This document shows positions 7,141-15,576 of a stretch of 64,000 bases of DNA, piece by piece. How positions within the stretch are numbered: position 1 is the stretch's first letter; each line of letters opens with the position of its first letter. The DNA is from Brochothrix thermosphacta DSM 20171 = FSL F6-1036 (GTDB taxonomy: Bacteria > Bacillota > Bacilli > Lactobacillales > Listeriaceae), in contig NZ_CP145608.1 of assembly GCF_036884295.1 (NCBI RefSeq), positions 1,674,001 through 1,738,000 of the forward strand, read 5' to 3'. Below the pieces are notes generated by a model that worked only from the letters and a program-made list of their open reading frames with translations, was not told the origin of the DNA and searched no databases. The position numbers and the translations under genes were made by a program.

Positions 7141-7302
7141 TTATTTACTTTTAAAACAAATAGTAAAAATAAAACTGATCACTAAGCCGAACAACATTAG
7201 GATAACGAGTTCTCCCATTAAACTAACTTGGTCTTTTAAAAATTGATTAATTAAAATAACGCCTATAATAGCTGAAAGTAACAATAATCCAAATTTCCTC
7301 AA
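7141..7302 (-). CDS. Small two-helix membrane protein, unknown
   Basis: 53 residues from a TTG at 7302, preceded by AAGGGTG ten bases upstream. Two hydrophobic helices (LLLLSAIIGVILI and LVILMLFGLVISFIFTICF) are joined by a short polar loop (KDQVSLMGE), ending KSK. A strong terminator follows the stop immediately, which supports a real transcription unit. No family is recognised. Confidence 0.5.
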   Translation of the reverse strand: MRKFGLLLLSAIIGVILINQFLKDQVSLMGELVILMLFGLVISFIFTICFKSK

Positions 7303-7561
7303 TGATTCATGTCACCCTTTCTCCACTTTTACAGCACTATTATTATGTCAGTAACTAATTTTATCACATTTCGTTCAATTAAAGCGAATACACGGTAAGT
7401 CGTTACGTGTTTAGACACATGAATGTGGCGAAAATCGTACGTTCGGAATCTTGTATTGTTATATAGCTATTATTTCACTATACTAAGGGTGTGGTAGAGG
7501 AAAAAGGTATTTTTTAGAAAAACGCACTTTATTTTTATAATTCTCTTGCCTCAAAATAAAC

Positions 7562-7579
7562 GATAATATTTATATTATC
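7562..7579. promoter_or_regulatory. Perfect palindrome at the DoxX gene promoter
   Basis: GATAATAT-TT-ATATTATC, 8-bp arms, directly upstream of the ribosome site of the DoxX gene and overlapping a possible -10 (TATATT), with TTGCCT at 7546-7551. It looks like an operator for a dimeric repressor of unknown identity. Confidence 0.5.
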
Positions 7580-7594
7580 ATGGAGGAATTCATT

Positions 7595-8095
7595 ATGTTT
7601 AATTGGTTAAGAAGCAGTAAGATTGCAATGCCGATACTAACAGTTTTACGTGTCTATCTTGGAGTACAATGGTTCACATCTGGCTTCCACAAAATTTTTG
7701 GTGATACACCATTTGATGCCGGTGGTTTTATAGGTAATATTGTTAAAAATCCAGTTGTCGGACCTGAAGGCAACCAACTTTATCCAGCATACACTTGGTT
7801 TATGGAAACTTTTGCAGTAGGTAATAGTCAATTTTTCAGTTTCCTTGTAATGTGGGGCGAATTATTAATCGGCTTAGGTTTAATTGTTGGTTTATTCACA
7901 TCAACAGCTGCCTTTTTCGGAATCGTCATGAATTTCCTTTTCCTATTCGGTGGTACAGTTTCAGTAAATCCCCTCTATTTAATCCTCGGACTCCTCGTTT
8001 TAGTTGGCGGACGTAACTCAGGTACAATTGGCCTTGACTTCTACTTCCGCAAATATGTTTCACCTAAGTTGTTTAAACAAAGACAACATCGTTAA
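7595..8095 (+). CDS. DoxX-family membrane protein
   Basis: 166 residues from ATG at 7595 (GGAGG eight bases upstream; the frame extends 5 codons further but over the ribosome site). Four hydrophobic helices. The N-terminal VLRVYLGVQWFTSGFHKIFG and the GELLIGLGLIVGLF segment are DoxX/DoxD-like. Members are small integral membrane proteins, in some bacteria tied to thiol or redox stress. The function here is not shown. It is monocistronic, with its own terminator and a palindromic operator-like site. Confidence 0.82.
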   Translation: MFNWLRSSKIAMPILTVLRVYLGVQWFTSGFHKIFGDTPFDAGGFIGNIVKNPVVGPEGNQLYPAYTWFMETFAVGNSQFFSFLVMWGELLIGLGLIVGLFTSTAAFFGIVMNFLFLFGGTVSVNPLYLILGLLVLVGGRNSGTIGLDFYFRKYVSPKLFKQRQHR

Positions 8096-8108
8096 TTTTG
8101 ATACAACT

Positions 8109-8137
8109 TAAAAAGAGGCTAATGCCTCTTTTTTTTG
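8109..8137 (+). terminator. Terminator
   Basis: AAAAAGAGGC-TAAT-GCCTCTTTTTTTT after the DoxX gene. Confidence 0.9.
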
Positions 8138-8210
8138 CCTTCAAACAAATTATTTGGTTGTACAGGTAATTGAGTGTACTATTATGGTAATAAATGAATG
8201 AGGTGAACTT

Positions 8211-8813
8211 ATGAAAAAAGCATTAATTATTGGCGGTACAGGTACTATTGGTAGTGCAGTTGCAAAAGCTTTATCTACGACTCACGAGATCTTGATTGCG
8301 TCACGCTCTAGCGAGTACCAAGTTGACTTAGCATCACCTACGAGTATTAAAGCATTGTTTGATAAGGTAGGAACTGTTGATGCAGTTATTATCTCTGCTG
8401 GGGCCGCTCACTTTGGTCCATTAGCTACTATGACTCCTGAGGACAATCTGCTCAGTGCCAATAACAAGTTATTAGGACAAGTAAACACTGTTTTAATTGG
8501 CAAAGATTATGTTGCTGATAATGGTAGCTTCACACTGGTAACAGGGATCATTATGGATGAACCCATAAAAGATGGTGCCTCTGCTGCAATGGCAAATGCT
8601 GGTGTCAAAGCGTTTGCGAAATCTGCTGCGACAGAAATGCCACGTGGTATTCGTATCAATACAGTGAGCCCCACTGTTTTGGATGAATCTTGGTCTATTT
8701 ATAAAGATTATTTTGTCGGTTTTGAAACAGTATCTTCAAACAAAGTTGCTAACGCATTTGTCAAAAGTGTCAACGGTGTTCAAACTGGTCAAAGTTTTAC
8801 AGTTTATCAGTAG
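8211..8813 (+). CDS. Atypical short-chain dehydrogenase (Lin1944-like)
   Basis: 200 residues. The N-terminal GGTGTIGSAVAKAL is a nucleotide-binding glycine-rich loop. VIISAGAAHFG and the C-terminal RGIRINTVSPTV follow the classical SDR layout. The catalytic YxxxK is missing: the position is occupied by AAMANAGVKAFAKS, so Tyr and Lys are both replaced. This matches the Lin1944-like SDR subgroup, which lacks the usual active-site residues and has no settled function. Ribosome site GAGGTGAAC. Single gene with its own terminator. Confidence 0.82.
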   Translation: MKKALIIGGTGTIGSAVAKALSTTHEILIASRSSEYQVDLASPTSIKALFDKVGTVDAVIISAGAAHFGPLATMTPEDNLLSANNKLLGQVNTVLIGKDYVADNGSFTLVTGIIMDEPIKDGASAAMANAGVKAFAKSAATEMPRGIRINTVSPTVLDESWSIYKDYFVGFETVSSNKVANAFVKSVNGVQTGQSFTVYQ

Positions 8814-8864
8814 CTCCATTATTTCAAAAAATAATACATCATATTTATAAAATACAAAGTATTT

Positions 8865-8906
8865 AAAAAACCAGTTATAGAGCTTCGGCTCAACAACTGG
8901 TTTTTT
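8865..8906. terminator. Bidirectional terminator
   Basis: AAAACCAGTT...AACTGGTTTTTT with an inner GAGCTTCGGCTC hairpin, between convergent genes. Confidence 0.88.
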
Positions 8907-8915
8907 GTCAATTAT

Positions 8916-9176
8916 TTATACGCGTGGAATTTTATTACTTAAAATATTACCTGCGTGTTTTTTTTGACTGTTAGCATGCTTTAATTTATCAGGAGTAACA
9001 TCATTACCCTCTTTGTCTAAAATTTTCAATCCATCAATTGTTCCTAATACTTGGCCTCTTATTTCACCTAAGTATGCTTTACGTAATTTGAGTTGCTCTT
9101 TTGTTTCAGCGGGAGTTAAACCCTCTTCTTTCTTTTTCTTTGCTAAGGCATTAATTCGATTCAAATCTACTTTCAT
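8916..9176 (-). CDS. DUF896 / UPF0291 (YnzC-like) small protein
   Basis: 86 residues from ATG at 9176 (AAGGAGCG upstream; the frame continues to 9275 without a ribosome site). The MKVDLNRINALAKKKKEEGL and EQLKLRKAYLGEIRGQ motifs are the DUF896 signature: two helices and a basic tail. In Bacillus, YnzC is SOS-associated, but the function is unresolved. It lies 99 bp downstream of topB, on the same strand. Confidence 0.88.
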   Translation of the reverse strand: MKVDLNRINALAKKKKEEGLTPAETKEQLKLRKAYLGEIRGQVLGTIDGLKILDKEGNDVTPDKLKHANSQKKHAGNILSNKIPRV

Positions 9177-9275
9177 TGTAAATACGCTCCTTTTTTCTTG
9201 AACTCTTTGTCTAAGAATAGCATAATTTAACAACTGATGCCAATTTATAGGTTCAGATTGGTCAAACATTAGCAC

Positions 9276-11393
9276 TTAGCTCTTTTTTACTTTTGGTTTA
9301 AATGTGATGAATTCAAAAGCAACTTTATTTGCATCATCTAAAATAAGCACCGCATTGAATTTTTTACCTTTTTTACTAAGAAAGCCTTTTATTAAGGCTG
9401 TACGTCGTGATTTTAATAACTTACTACACATCGGACGACTGATTTTTTTATTAAGAATTTTTTTGTATATAACGAAGTCACATTTCTCACAGCCATACAC
9501 TTTAAATTTTTCTAAAACAGACGCACCACATGAGGGACAGATTCCTAACGGTTCCTCTGTCATCGGGATAGCAATTTTTTCAGTACCTATTTGTTCAGGT
9601 ACGGTAGCAATGAGATGCTGTATGAAACGTTGAATGCTGCCTAAGAAAGCTTCTTGTGTTCCCGTTTTATCATGGATTTTTTTTAAATAACTTTCCCATT
9701 TAGCGGTCATCTCTGCACTCGAAATTTCGACGCCTACAATTGCTTCACACAATATACTTCCCTTAGCAGTTACCTGCAGTTGATTTGCAGTTACTTCAAT
9801 ATAATCTTGACGCTTTAATGTTTCAAGAATACTTGCTCTCGTTGCTTCAGTTCCAATACCTTCAATTGCTTTTAAAATTGCTTTAGCTTCATCCTCAGCT
9901 GTGCGGCCGATATTCTTCATAGCCGTGATCAATGTCCCTTCAGTGTATGCAGGTGGTGCCTTGGTTTCAGCCTCTTTTTCATAAAGACGACTTTGAACAA
10001 CTTCATTAAGCTCAACAATTGGTAACTTTTCCTCATCTGTTTTTTTCTTAGCTGCTCCGATAATTTCTTTCCATCCTAGCTGTCTAATCATACGTCCCGT
10101 TGTTTTGAAGATTTGTGTATTAACATCCGTCAGTATAATTGTTTCATCATAGATATACGGTTGTGCAAAAATAGCTAGAGTTCGTCGTAATATTAAATGA
10201 TACAATCGTTGCTCCATTGGTCCCAACTTTGCTAGGGCAGCGGCAGTGGGTATTTTTTTTGTTGGGATAATCGCGTAATGTTCCTGAACTTTTGAAGCAT
10301 CAACATGACGTTTTGTTGCATAGTTTTGTGGGTCTTTAATTTCCACACCGGCACGCTCACAATAGCCTTCAAGATTTTTTTTCAAGTAAGCATATTCTGC
10401 TGGCGTAATGTAATGACAATCCGTTCGTGGATACGAGACTAATTTTTTTTCATATAACGTTTGAACAATCTTTAATGTCGTAGCCGGACTAACTTTATAT
10501 AACTTATTGGCTTGACTCTGTATATCAGACAATGAATAAAGACGTGGCGCATATTCCTTTTTTTCTTTTGTTTCCACTTTAGCAATACGAGCAGCTTGTT
10601 CCTGTTGATGAATCACATCGAATCCTTTAAAAAAATCTATCAACTCAGGCAGTGTTTTAAATGTATCTTTATATTTTCCAACATAGGTACCTTGTGCAGC
10701 ATTTACATGAATATATGCTTCAAAATAAGTTTGTGGTTCAAAATTTTCTATTTCTTGTTGACGTTGCCAGATTAAATATAGTGTAGGTGTCTGTACGCGT
10801 CCAATTGAAAAAACACCACTCAAACCTTTTTGTTGTAATAACAGTGTATAAAGTCGACTGATATTCATCCCAATTAGCCAATCACTAATTTGACGTGTTT
10901 GCGCTTCGATGTACGATGAAAAATAATCCTCGCCTGGTCGCAATGATTCAAAACCTTTCCGAATTTCATCATTTTCTAATGAGTTAATCCATAAACGTTT
11001 TGTGGGCTTATGTTCATTTCCACTGACCTTAATAATTGATCGTGCAATATTTTCACCTTCACGATCACTATCTGTCGCCACAATAATTTCATCAGCTTCG
11101 TCAAGGAGTCGTTTAACGATTCGAAATTGTGCGCGTTTATCTTTAGCGACCTTGAATTGATATGACTCAGGAAACATGGGCAACTCATTGAGCGACCACT
11201 TTTTCCATTCCGGTTTATAACTTTCTGGCGCTTGCAATTCAACCAGATGACCATAACCATAAGTGATTGCGACTTCATCTTCAAATAAAGCATCTTTAAT
11301 CAGAAAACCACCTTCAATTTTTTGTTTAGATTTAAAACTGTGGGCATAAGCTTTTGCTTGACTAGGTTTTTCTGCTAGAATTACAATTTTCAT
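9276..11393 (-). CDS. topB: DNA topoisomerase III
   Basis: 705 residues, type IA topoisomerase. The Toprim domain has AEKPSQAKAY at the N-terminus and the metal-binding ATDSDREGE at about 107-114. SIGRVQTPTL lies at about 196-205. The catalytic tyrosine is Tyr321 in VSYPRTDCHYIT. A C-terminal CPSCG...CEKC zinc-finger-like region is followed by a basic tail. It relaxes negative supercoils and decatenates DNA. ATG with AAGGAGA ten bases upstream. Length is normal for Firmicute TopB. Confidence 0.95.
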   Translation of the reverse strand: MKIVILAEKPSQAKAYAHSFKSKQKIEGGFLIKDALFEDEVAITYGYGHLVELQAPESYKPEWKKWSLNELPMFPESYQFKVAKDKRAQFRIVKRLLDEADEIIVATDSDREGENIARSIIKVSGNEHKPTKRLWINSLENDEIRKGFESLRPGEDYFSSYIEAQTRQISDWLIGMNISRLYTLLLQQKGLSGVFSIGRVQTPTLYLIWQRQQEIENFEPQTYFEAYIHVNAAQGTYVGKYKDTFKTLPELIDFFKGFDVIHQQEQAARIAKVETKEKKEYAPRLYSLSDIQSQANKLYKVSPATTLKIVQTLYEKKLVSYPRTDCHYITPAEYAYLKKNLEGYCERAGVEIKDPQNYATKRHVDASKVQEHYAIIPTKKIPTAAALAKLGPMEQRLYHLILRRTLAIFAQPYIYDETIILTDVNTQIFKTTGRMIRQLGWKEIIGAAKKKTDEEKLPIVELNEVVQSRLYEKEAETKAPPAYTEGTLITAMKNIGRTAEDEAKAILKAIEGIGTEATRASILETLKRQDYIEVTANQLQVTAKGSILCEAIVGVEISSAEMTAKWESYLKKIHDKTGTQEAFLGSIQRFIQHLIATVPEQIGTEKIAIPMTEEPLGICPSCGASVLEKFKVYGCEKCDFVIYKKILNKKISRPMCSKLLKSRRTALIKGFLSKKGKKFNAVLILDDANKVAFEFITFKPKVKKS

Positions 11394-11858
11394 CGTCTAC
11401 CAATCTCCTTAGTTTAACTCTCGTCCGCTCTTATTAAATGAGTGTATTCAAATTGTTGATAGTTGATTATTTCTAAATAATCAACTGTATATCTCAAACA
11501 AATATTTTTATTAGCTATGTATTTATTTTTCTTTTTTCACTTCCCTACCATTGTATCATTTCCTAGTGTCAGTGCAAAAACGTAATGTTCAGTTTTTCCA
11601 AGCCTAATCATTTCCAATTTTAAAATTAATATAGATACATTAACCTTAAAAAAAACACAAAAAACTTTCTATCAAAATGATAATAACCCTTTATTTTTAT
11701 CGGATTTAAAGGAAACGCTTACAACGTTGATTTGTCAATGATTTTATTTTTCGAAATTGTCAGTTTTTTTCTAAAAAAAGGTTTTTTTTTTGCATTTATA
11801 GGGTAAAATAAATGTGTAGCACGTAGGGATATTACTATACAATAAAAGGGGATGTTTT
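11394..11858. other. Gene-free divergent intergenic region
   Basis: 465 bp, very AT-rich, between topB (-) and the DUF2187 gene (+). It contains a tight hairpin AGTTGATTATT-TCTA-AATAATCAACT (11461-11486) in the topB leader. No gene is seen. Confidence 0.5.
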
Positions 11859-12083
11859 ATGATGGCATTATCAAGTATTTCTTTTGACAACCGAAGCAAA
11901 CAAGTAGACAAAGAAGTTCCATTTAATATTGGGGATGGCGTATCATTTATCCGAGGTGAAGTAATGTTTAAAGGTACTGTCACTAAAATGTATGATAATT
12001 CCGCACTTATTGAACTATTTGATACTCCAAATTACGAATTTAATAATACTGTATGTAATTTCAAGAGAATGCAGCTATTATAA
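11859..12083 (+). CDS. DUF2187 (YkvS-like) small protein
   Basis: 74 residues. A KOW/SH3-like small beta barrel is suggested by NIGDGVSFIRGEVMFKGTV, then TKMYDNSALIELFDT and CNFKRMQLL, as in DUF2187 proteins. Ribosome site AAGGGGATG before ATG-ATG. Single gene with a strong terminator. Function unknown. Confidence 0.7.
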   Translation: MMALSSISFDNRSKQVDKEVPFNIGDGVSFIRGEVMFKGTVTKMYDNSALIELFDTPNYEFNNTVCNFKRMQLL

Positions 12084-12092
12084 CTAAATATC

Positions 12093-12125
12093 AAAAGTCC
12101 TACAGTCAATTGTAGGACTTTTTTA
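12093..12125 (+). terminator. Terminator
   Basis: AAAAGTCCTACA-GTCAAT-TGTAGGACTTTTTT. Confidence 0.92.
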
Positions 12126-12334
12126 TGTTCTTTTTCTAAATTAAAAATATTAATATACAGCGTTTAGTAAACTTTTTATCAATCCGTCATCCCATTCACA
12201 AGATCAGGATGTTATACATTAAATTGTAACAAAGAGCAGTGTTCACACAGATGTCATATGTCTTACCGTTATAACTGTTATTTTCTGTTACACTTATTGT
12301 AGTAAGATATCAGTTAATGAAGGAGATGTTTTAG

Positions 12335-12565
12335 ATGGAACACGCAACTAAAGTTGGTATTAAAGGTAATTACTATGATATTTCAATTCGAGAAGTGATT
12401 AGTAATATTGCTTTTACCATTGTTTATAATCCCTTAACTATTACAGATATTGATCAGGCAGATGAATGGGTTACTTCTAGCGCTAATGGTAAATGTATTC
12501 ACAAAATTTCGGCTATAGAGCATGATACGCGTAAAAATACACGTCGTATTTTCCTTAAAGAATAG
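12335..12565 (+). CDS. Hypothetical 76-residue protein
   Basis: Starts MEHATKVGIKGNYYDISIRE behind AAGGAGATG and ends RKNTRRIFLKE. Mixed alpha/beta composition, no membrane segment, no motif I recognise. It is an isolated transcription unit: a 200-bp upstream gap, and a strong bidirectional terminator directly downstream. The good ribosome site and terminator make it likely real. Confidence 0.65.
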   Translation: MEHATKVGIKGNYYDISIREVISNIAFTIVYNPLTITDIDQADEWVTSSANGKCIHKISAIEHDTRKNTRRIFLKE

Positions 12566-12579
12566 TAAAATAAGCAATA

Positions 12580-12638
12580 TAAAAATACCAGTAGATAAAA
12601 CACTGTAAAAAGTGAACGATCTACTGGTATTTTTTATA
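12580..12638. terminator. Bidirectional terminator
   Basis: AAAAATACCAGTAGAT ... ATCTACTGGTATTTTTTA, between convergent genes. Confidence 0.9.
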
Positions 12639-12666
12639 TTTTAACGCTCTTTCGTTTTGTATCACT

Positions 12667-13602
12667 TTAATTTCTTTGCGATAAACTATGAGCTGTCATA
12701 CCAAACACAACAACAATTAGCCCTATCCAAGCACTAAATGATGGAACAGCTGAATTTAAAATAAGTAGTCCTAATATAAAAGAAAACACCGCCTCCATTG
12801 ATTGTGTAGCTTCAACGGCAGCCAGCTCTTTCATTCTTCCTTGTGTTAAGTCTGTTGCTTTGAAAAAAAGTAGTGTGGCAATAACACCTGAAAAGAGAGC
12901 TATTATAATTGAATTAGACACTTGTGACATCGAAGGAATACCTGAACGAGTACCTGCAATAATTGATAAAATCAGCCATGTGGGTAAACTGCATAAAGTC
13001 ATTCCTAACACACGCTCAAACACGTTTAGACGACCTTCTGTCACTTCCATCATTTTACGATTACCATAGGGGTAAGCAAATGCCGCGATAATAATTGGTA
13101 AAGTACCTAGCACTATCCCTTTCAATCCAACCGTTGTCGCATGTGATACTTCCATTATAATAATACCTACAATAATAACACCTGACCAACATAATCCTGT
13201 AAGAGGAATCCGACCTTTGACTTTAACAATACCTGTGGCCGTTTGAATTTTTTCATAGAACAGCGGCGACATTAATGCACCGGCTACTATTGTAATCTGC
13301 CAAGTTCCTGCAACCAACCATCCTGGTGAATAATCAGCAGCAAAGCATAATGGTGCATAAAAAAGACCAAACCCAATTTGGCTGTAAATGAACCAAGCAA
13401 AGGGTCGTTTTTTTATTTCTGACCACATCTTTTTAAAACCACTTTTAAATAAAACAAGCAGCAGCAAAAATGGAACCATAAAAAAATAACGTAAAGATGC
13501 ACTCCACATCCAATCACCACCTAAGTCAGACATCAATTGATTGATCACAAATGTAAAAGCAAAAAAGAACGCTGCAATAATACCAATAATAATCGCTCTC
13601 AT
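12667..13602 (-). CDS. DMT-superfamily (EmrE-type) efflux transporter
   Basis: 311 residues with ten hydrophobic helices. The N-terminal IIGIIAAFFFAFTFVINQLM, the central YSPGWLVAGTWQITIVAG and the C-terminal ATQSMEAVFSFILGLLIL are typical of ten-helix drug/metabolite transporters. The substrate is unknown. ATG preceded by GGAGGGGGATT. Single gene, divergent from the YcxB-like gene. Confidence 0.85.
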   Translation of the reverse strand: MRAIIIGIIAAFFFAFTFVINQLMSDLGGDWMWSASLRYFFMVPFLLLLVLFKSGFKKMWSEIKKRPFAWFIYSQIGFGLFYAPLCFAADYSPGWLVAGTWQITIVAGALMSPLFYEKIQTATGIVKVKGRIPLTGLCWSGVIIVGIIIMEVSHATTVGLKGIVLGTLPIIIAAFAYPYGNRKMMEVTEGRLNVFERVLGMTLCSLPTWLILSIIAGTRSGIPSMSQVSNSIIIALFSGVIATLLFFKATDLTQGRMKELAAVEATQSMEAVFSFILGLLILNSAVPSFSAWIGLIVVVFGMTAHSLSQRN

Positions 13603-13726
13603 AATCCCCCTCCAGTCTTCTATTTCTCTATATTATCATAAAATCTTCAGGAGGAATTCCTTTTCTTAATACGAAGTCCATATGCTATAATAATACCAGT
13701 ACAGTTAACAGAAAAGGAGCTTTTGA

Positions 13727-14251
13727 ATGACTGAACACTTTGATATCACAACACATACCTTAATTGCTTACCAAGATCAAAAATTAAGAAACTCTAAAAT
13801 ATTCCTCGCCTTTCGTTGGATATATAGCCTCCTTCTTACGTTCGTAGTGACGATGCTTGCATTTTTATATGACGTGAATTTGGTCGTTATTGGCTGGCTC
13901 GCCTTAGGATTATTTTTAGTTTTTACATTCATCTTTTGTTTTACGCCTTTATTCGCTATGGTATTAACAGGTATCAGTAGAAAAATGACCAAGGTTGAAC
14001 GCTTCCCGGTAACAATCGCATTGACAAAGGAAGGTCTCACTCAAACAATCAATGACCGTGTCCTCTTTATTAATTGGTCCGACTTCAAGCGAATTTATAA
14101 CGACGACGAATACTTTTTTTTAGCTACTAAAAATGATGTTTGTCCTTTACCATTATCAAGCACAGAAAATACAAAGCGTTTGATTTATCAAAATATTAAA
14201 GCAAACGCCCCCAAATGCAAAGGTATCGAAAAGTTAAAGATTAGTAAATAA
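13727..14251 (+). CDS. YcxB-like membrane protein
   Basis: 174 residues. Two transmembrane helices at about 27-50 and 55-85 are followed by a cytoplasmic domain with ALTKEGLTQTINDRVLFINWSDFKRIYND. That is the YcxB-like pattern, a PH-like fold with a strand ending in a Trp before the acidic loop. Ribosome site AAAGGAGC. Function unknown. Confidence 0.72.
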   Translation: MTEHFDITTHTLIAYQDQKLRNSKIFLAFRWIYSLLLTFVVTMLAFLYDVNLVVIGWLALGLFLVFTFIFCFTPLFAMVLTGISRKMTKVERFPVTIALTKEGLTQTINDRVLFINWSDFKRIYNDDEYFFLATKNDVCPLPLSSTENTKRLIYQNIKANAPKCKGIEKLKISK

Positions 14252-14376
14252 AAAATGTTTTTTAAAATAAATTGTTTAGTCTCTATGTACAGGGGTAATA
14301 ATACCATATAGTTATTGAATAACTATACTTTCATATATCTCTCCCCCTATTGAGATAATGAATACCCCTACTCTTG

Positions 14377-14404
14377 GCGACTTTTAAAAAGTCGTCTTTT
14401 TTTG
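14377..14404 (+). terminator. Terminator
   Basis: GGCGACTTTT-AAAAAGTCGTC followed by TTTTTTT, upstream of the Ser/Thr-rich gene. Confidence 0.75.
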
Positions 14405-14434
14405 TTTCATAATGTTATTACAGGAGGAATTTTT

Positions 14435-14926
14435 ATGATAGTAACCCTAATATTAATTGGTCTTACTCTTTTTGCTATTGGATTTTTGTTTATCGTCATA
14501 CGCTTTTTTAACCACAAGCCTAAGAGAAAATTCATTATAACGGCTCTAGTAGGTTTTTTATTAGTTGCTATAGGTGTTTTTCTTACCCCCGGCACTGAGA
14601 CTGACAAACCAACTGAATCAAAAAAAACTACAGAGTCTTCTTCAACCACTCATTCTTCAAATATTGACAGCACTAGCAATTCTCAAACAACTTCAACAGT
14701 TCCTATTCAATCTTCGACAACAACTAGCACTACAACTGAAAATTCACTATCATCTACTAGCAGTTCAAGCAATACAAACACTACACCTGATACAACCGAC
14801 ACGGTAACGAGTACTTCTATCGAGACAACAACTGAATCATCTACTTCTACGACTGAAAGTAGCTCTAGCACTAACGAACAAATAGAAAATGCAACGACTG
14901 ATTCTACACCCGAAGGAACTGAATAA
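14435..14926 (+). CDS. Membrane-anchored Ser/Thr-rich protein
   Basis: 163 residues from ATG at 14435 (AGGAGGAAT upstream). Two hydrophobic helices (about 3-24 and 35-52) flank a short basic loop (NHKPKRK). Then comes a 110-residue disordered domain made almost wholly of Ser, Thr, Asn, Gln, Glu and Pro, ending DSTPEGTE. The topology would put this domain outside the membrane. It looks like a stalk or mucin-like surface segment with no globular domain. No family is recognised. Low-complexity DNA makes phase-variable length plausible (inference). Confidence 0.65.
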   Translation: MIVTLILIGLTLFAIGFLFIVIRFFNHKPKRKFIITALVGFLLVAIGVFLTPGTETDKPTESKKTTESSSTTHSSNIDSTSNSQTTSTVPIQSSTTTSTTTENSLSSTSSSSNTNTTPDTTDTVTSTSIETTTESSTSTTESSSSTNEQIENATTDSTPEGTE

Positions 14927-14956
14927 ATTTTTTCCTCTTTAATCCATTGTTAACTA

Positions 14957-14988
14957 AACAACTGCACATTATGTGGTTGTTTTTTTAT
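14957..14988 (+). terminator. Terminator
   Basis: AACAACTGCACA-TTA-TGTGGTTGTTTTTTT. Confidence 0.85.
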
Positions 14989-15032
14989 GTTTTAATAGGG
15001 TACCTATTCATTGTATACGTATAAATTCAAAT

Positions 15033-15063
15033 GAAAAAACACGCCTTTAAAAAGCGTGTTTGA
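15033..15063 (-). terminator. Terminator after the MarR gene
   Basis: Minus strand AACACGC-TTTTTAAAG-GCGTGTTTTTTC. Confidence 0.85.
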
Positions 15064-15075
15064 AGCCTTACTTTA

Positions 15076-15498
15076 CTATAAATGTATTTTTCGATTTAAT
15101 TTATTAAACAAATCCAAAAATTGTACTTTTTCTGCCTCAGTCAATTCACCTAATACATCAGTGTTTACTCGTGTGTCCAATTCGCTTGCTTCTTTCAGTG
15201 CTATTTCACCTGCAGCAGTGATTGCTAAACGTGTAATTCGGCGATCATTTTTATCATAAATACGTTCTGCATAGTTTTCTCGTACAATGATAGTCGCTAT
15301 GTTAGTCATCGCACCTGGCGTCACGTTCAAAAAATGAGCCATATCACTTTGTTTTTGAGGACCTTTATCGCGTAACTCACCTAATACCAATAACGCTGAA
15401 ATACTGATGCGATGTGGAAATTCGTCAGACCAAATTTTCATTAACGCTGTTGTATAATGATTGATTGTGTATATAAGTTCAATATTTTTTTGATTCAT
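15076..15498 (-). CDS. MarR-family transcriptional regulator
   Basis: 140 residues. The winged helix-turn-helix spans about 30-100: ALLVLGELRDKGPQKQSDMAHFLNVTPGAMTNIATIIVRE, then the wing ERIYDKNDRRITRLAITAAGE with the conserved D-x-R-D-x-R-like NDRR. The terminal helices form the dimer interface. It probably represses its own or a nearby gene. It is not adjacent to an obvious target. Its only close neighbours are the Ser/Thr-rich gene downstream on the opposite strand and ysnB upstream. Confidence 0.88.
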   Translation of the reverse strand: MNQKNIELIYTINHYTTALMKIWSDEFPHRISISALLVLGELRDKGPQKQSDMAHFLNVTPGAMTNIATIIVRENYAERIYDKNDRRITRLAITAAGEIALKEASELDTRVNTDVLGELTEAEKVQFLDLFNKLNRKIHL

Positions 15499-15540
15499 TA
15501 TCTATTTACCTCCTCTTTATTAGATGACAAAACATATACA

Positions 15541-15571
15541 AAAAAACCATAGTTAGCCACTACGGTTTCTG
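15541..15571 (-). terminator. Terminator of the murI-rdgB-ysnB operon
   Basis: Minus strand AACCGTAGTGGCTAACTATGGTT followed by TTTTTGT. Confidence 0.85.
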
Positions 15572-15576
15572 AGAAT

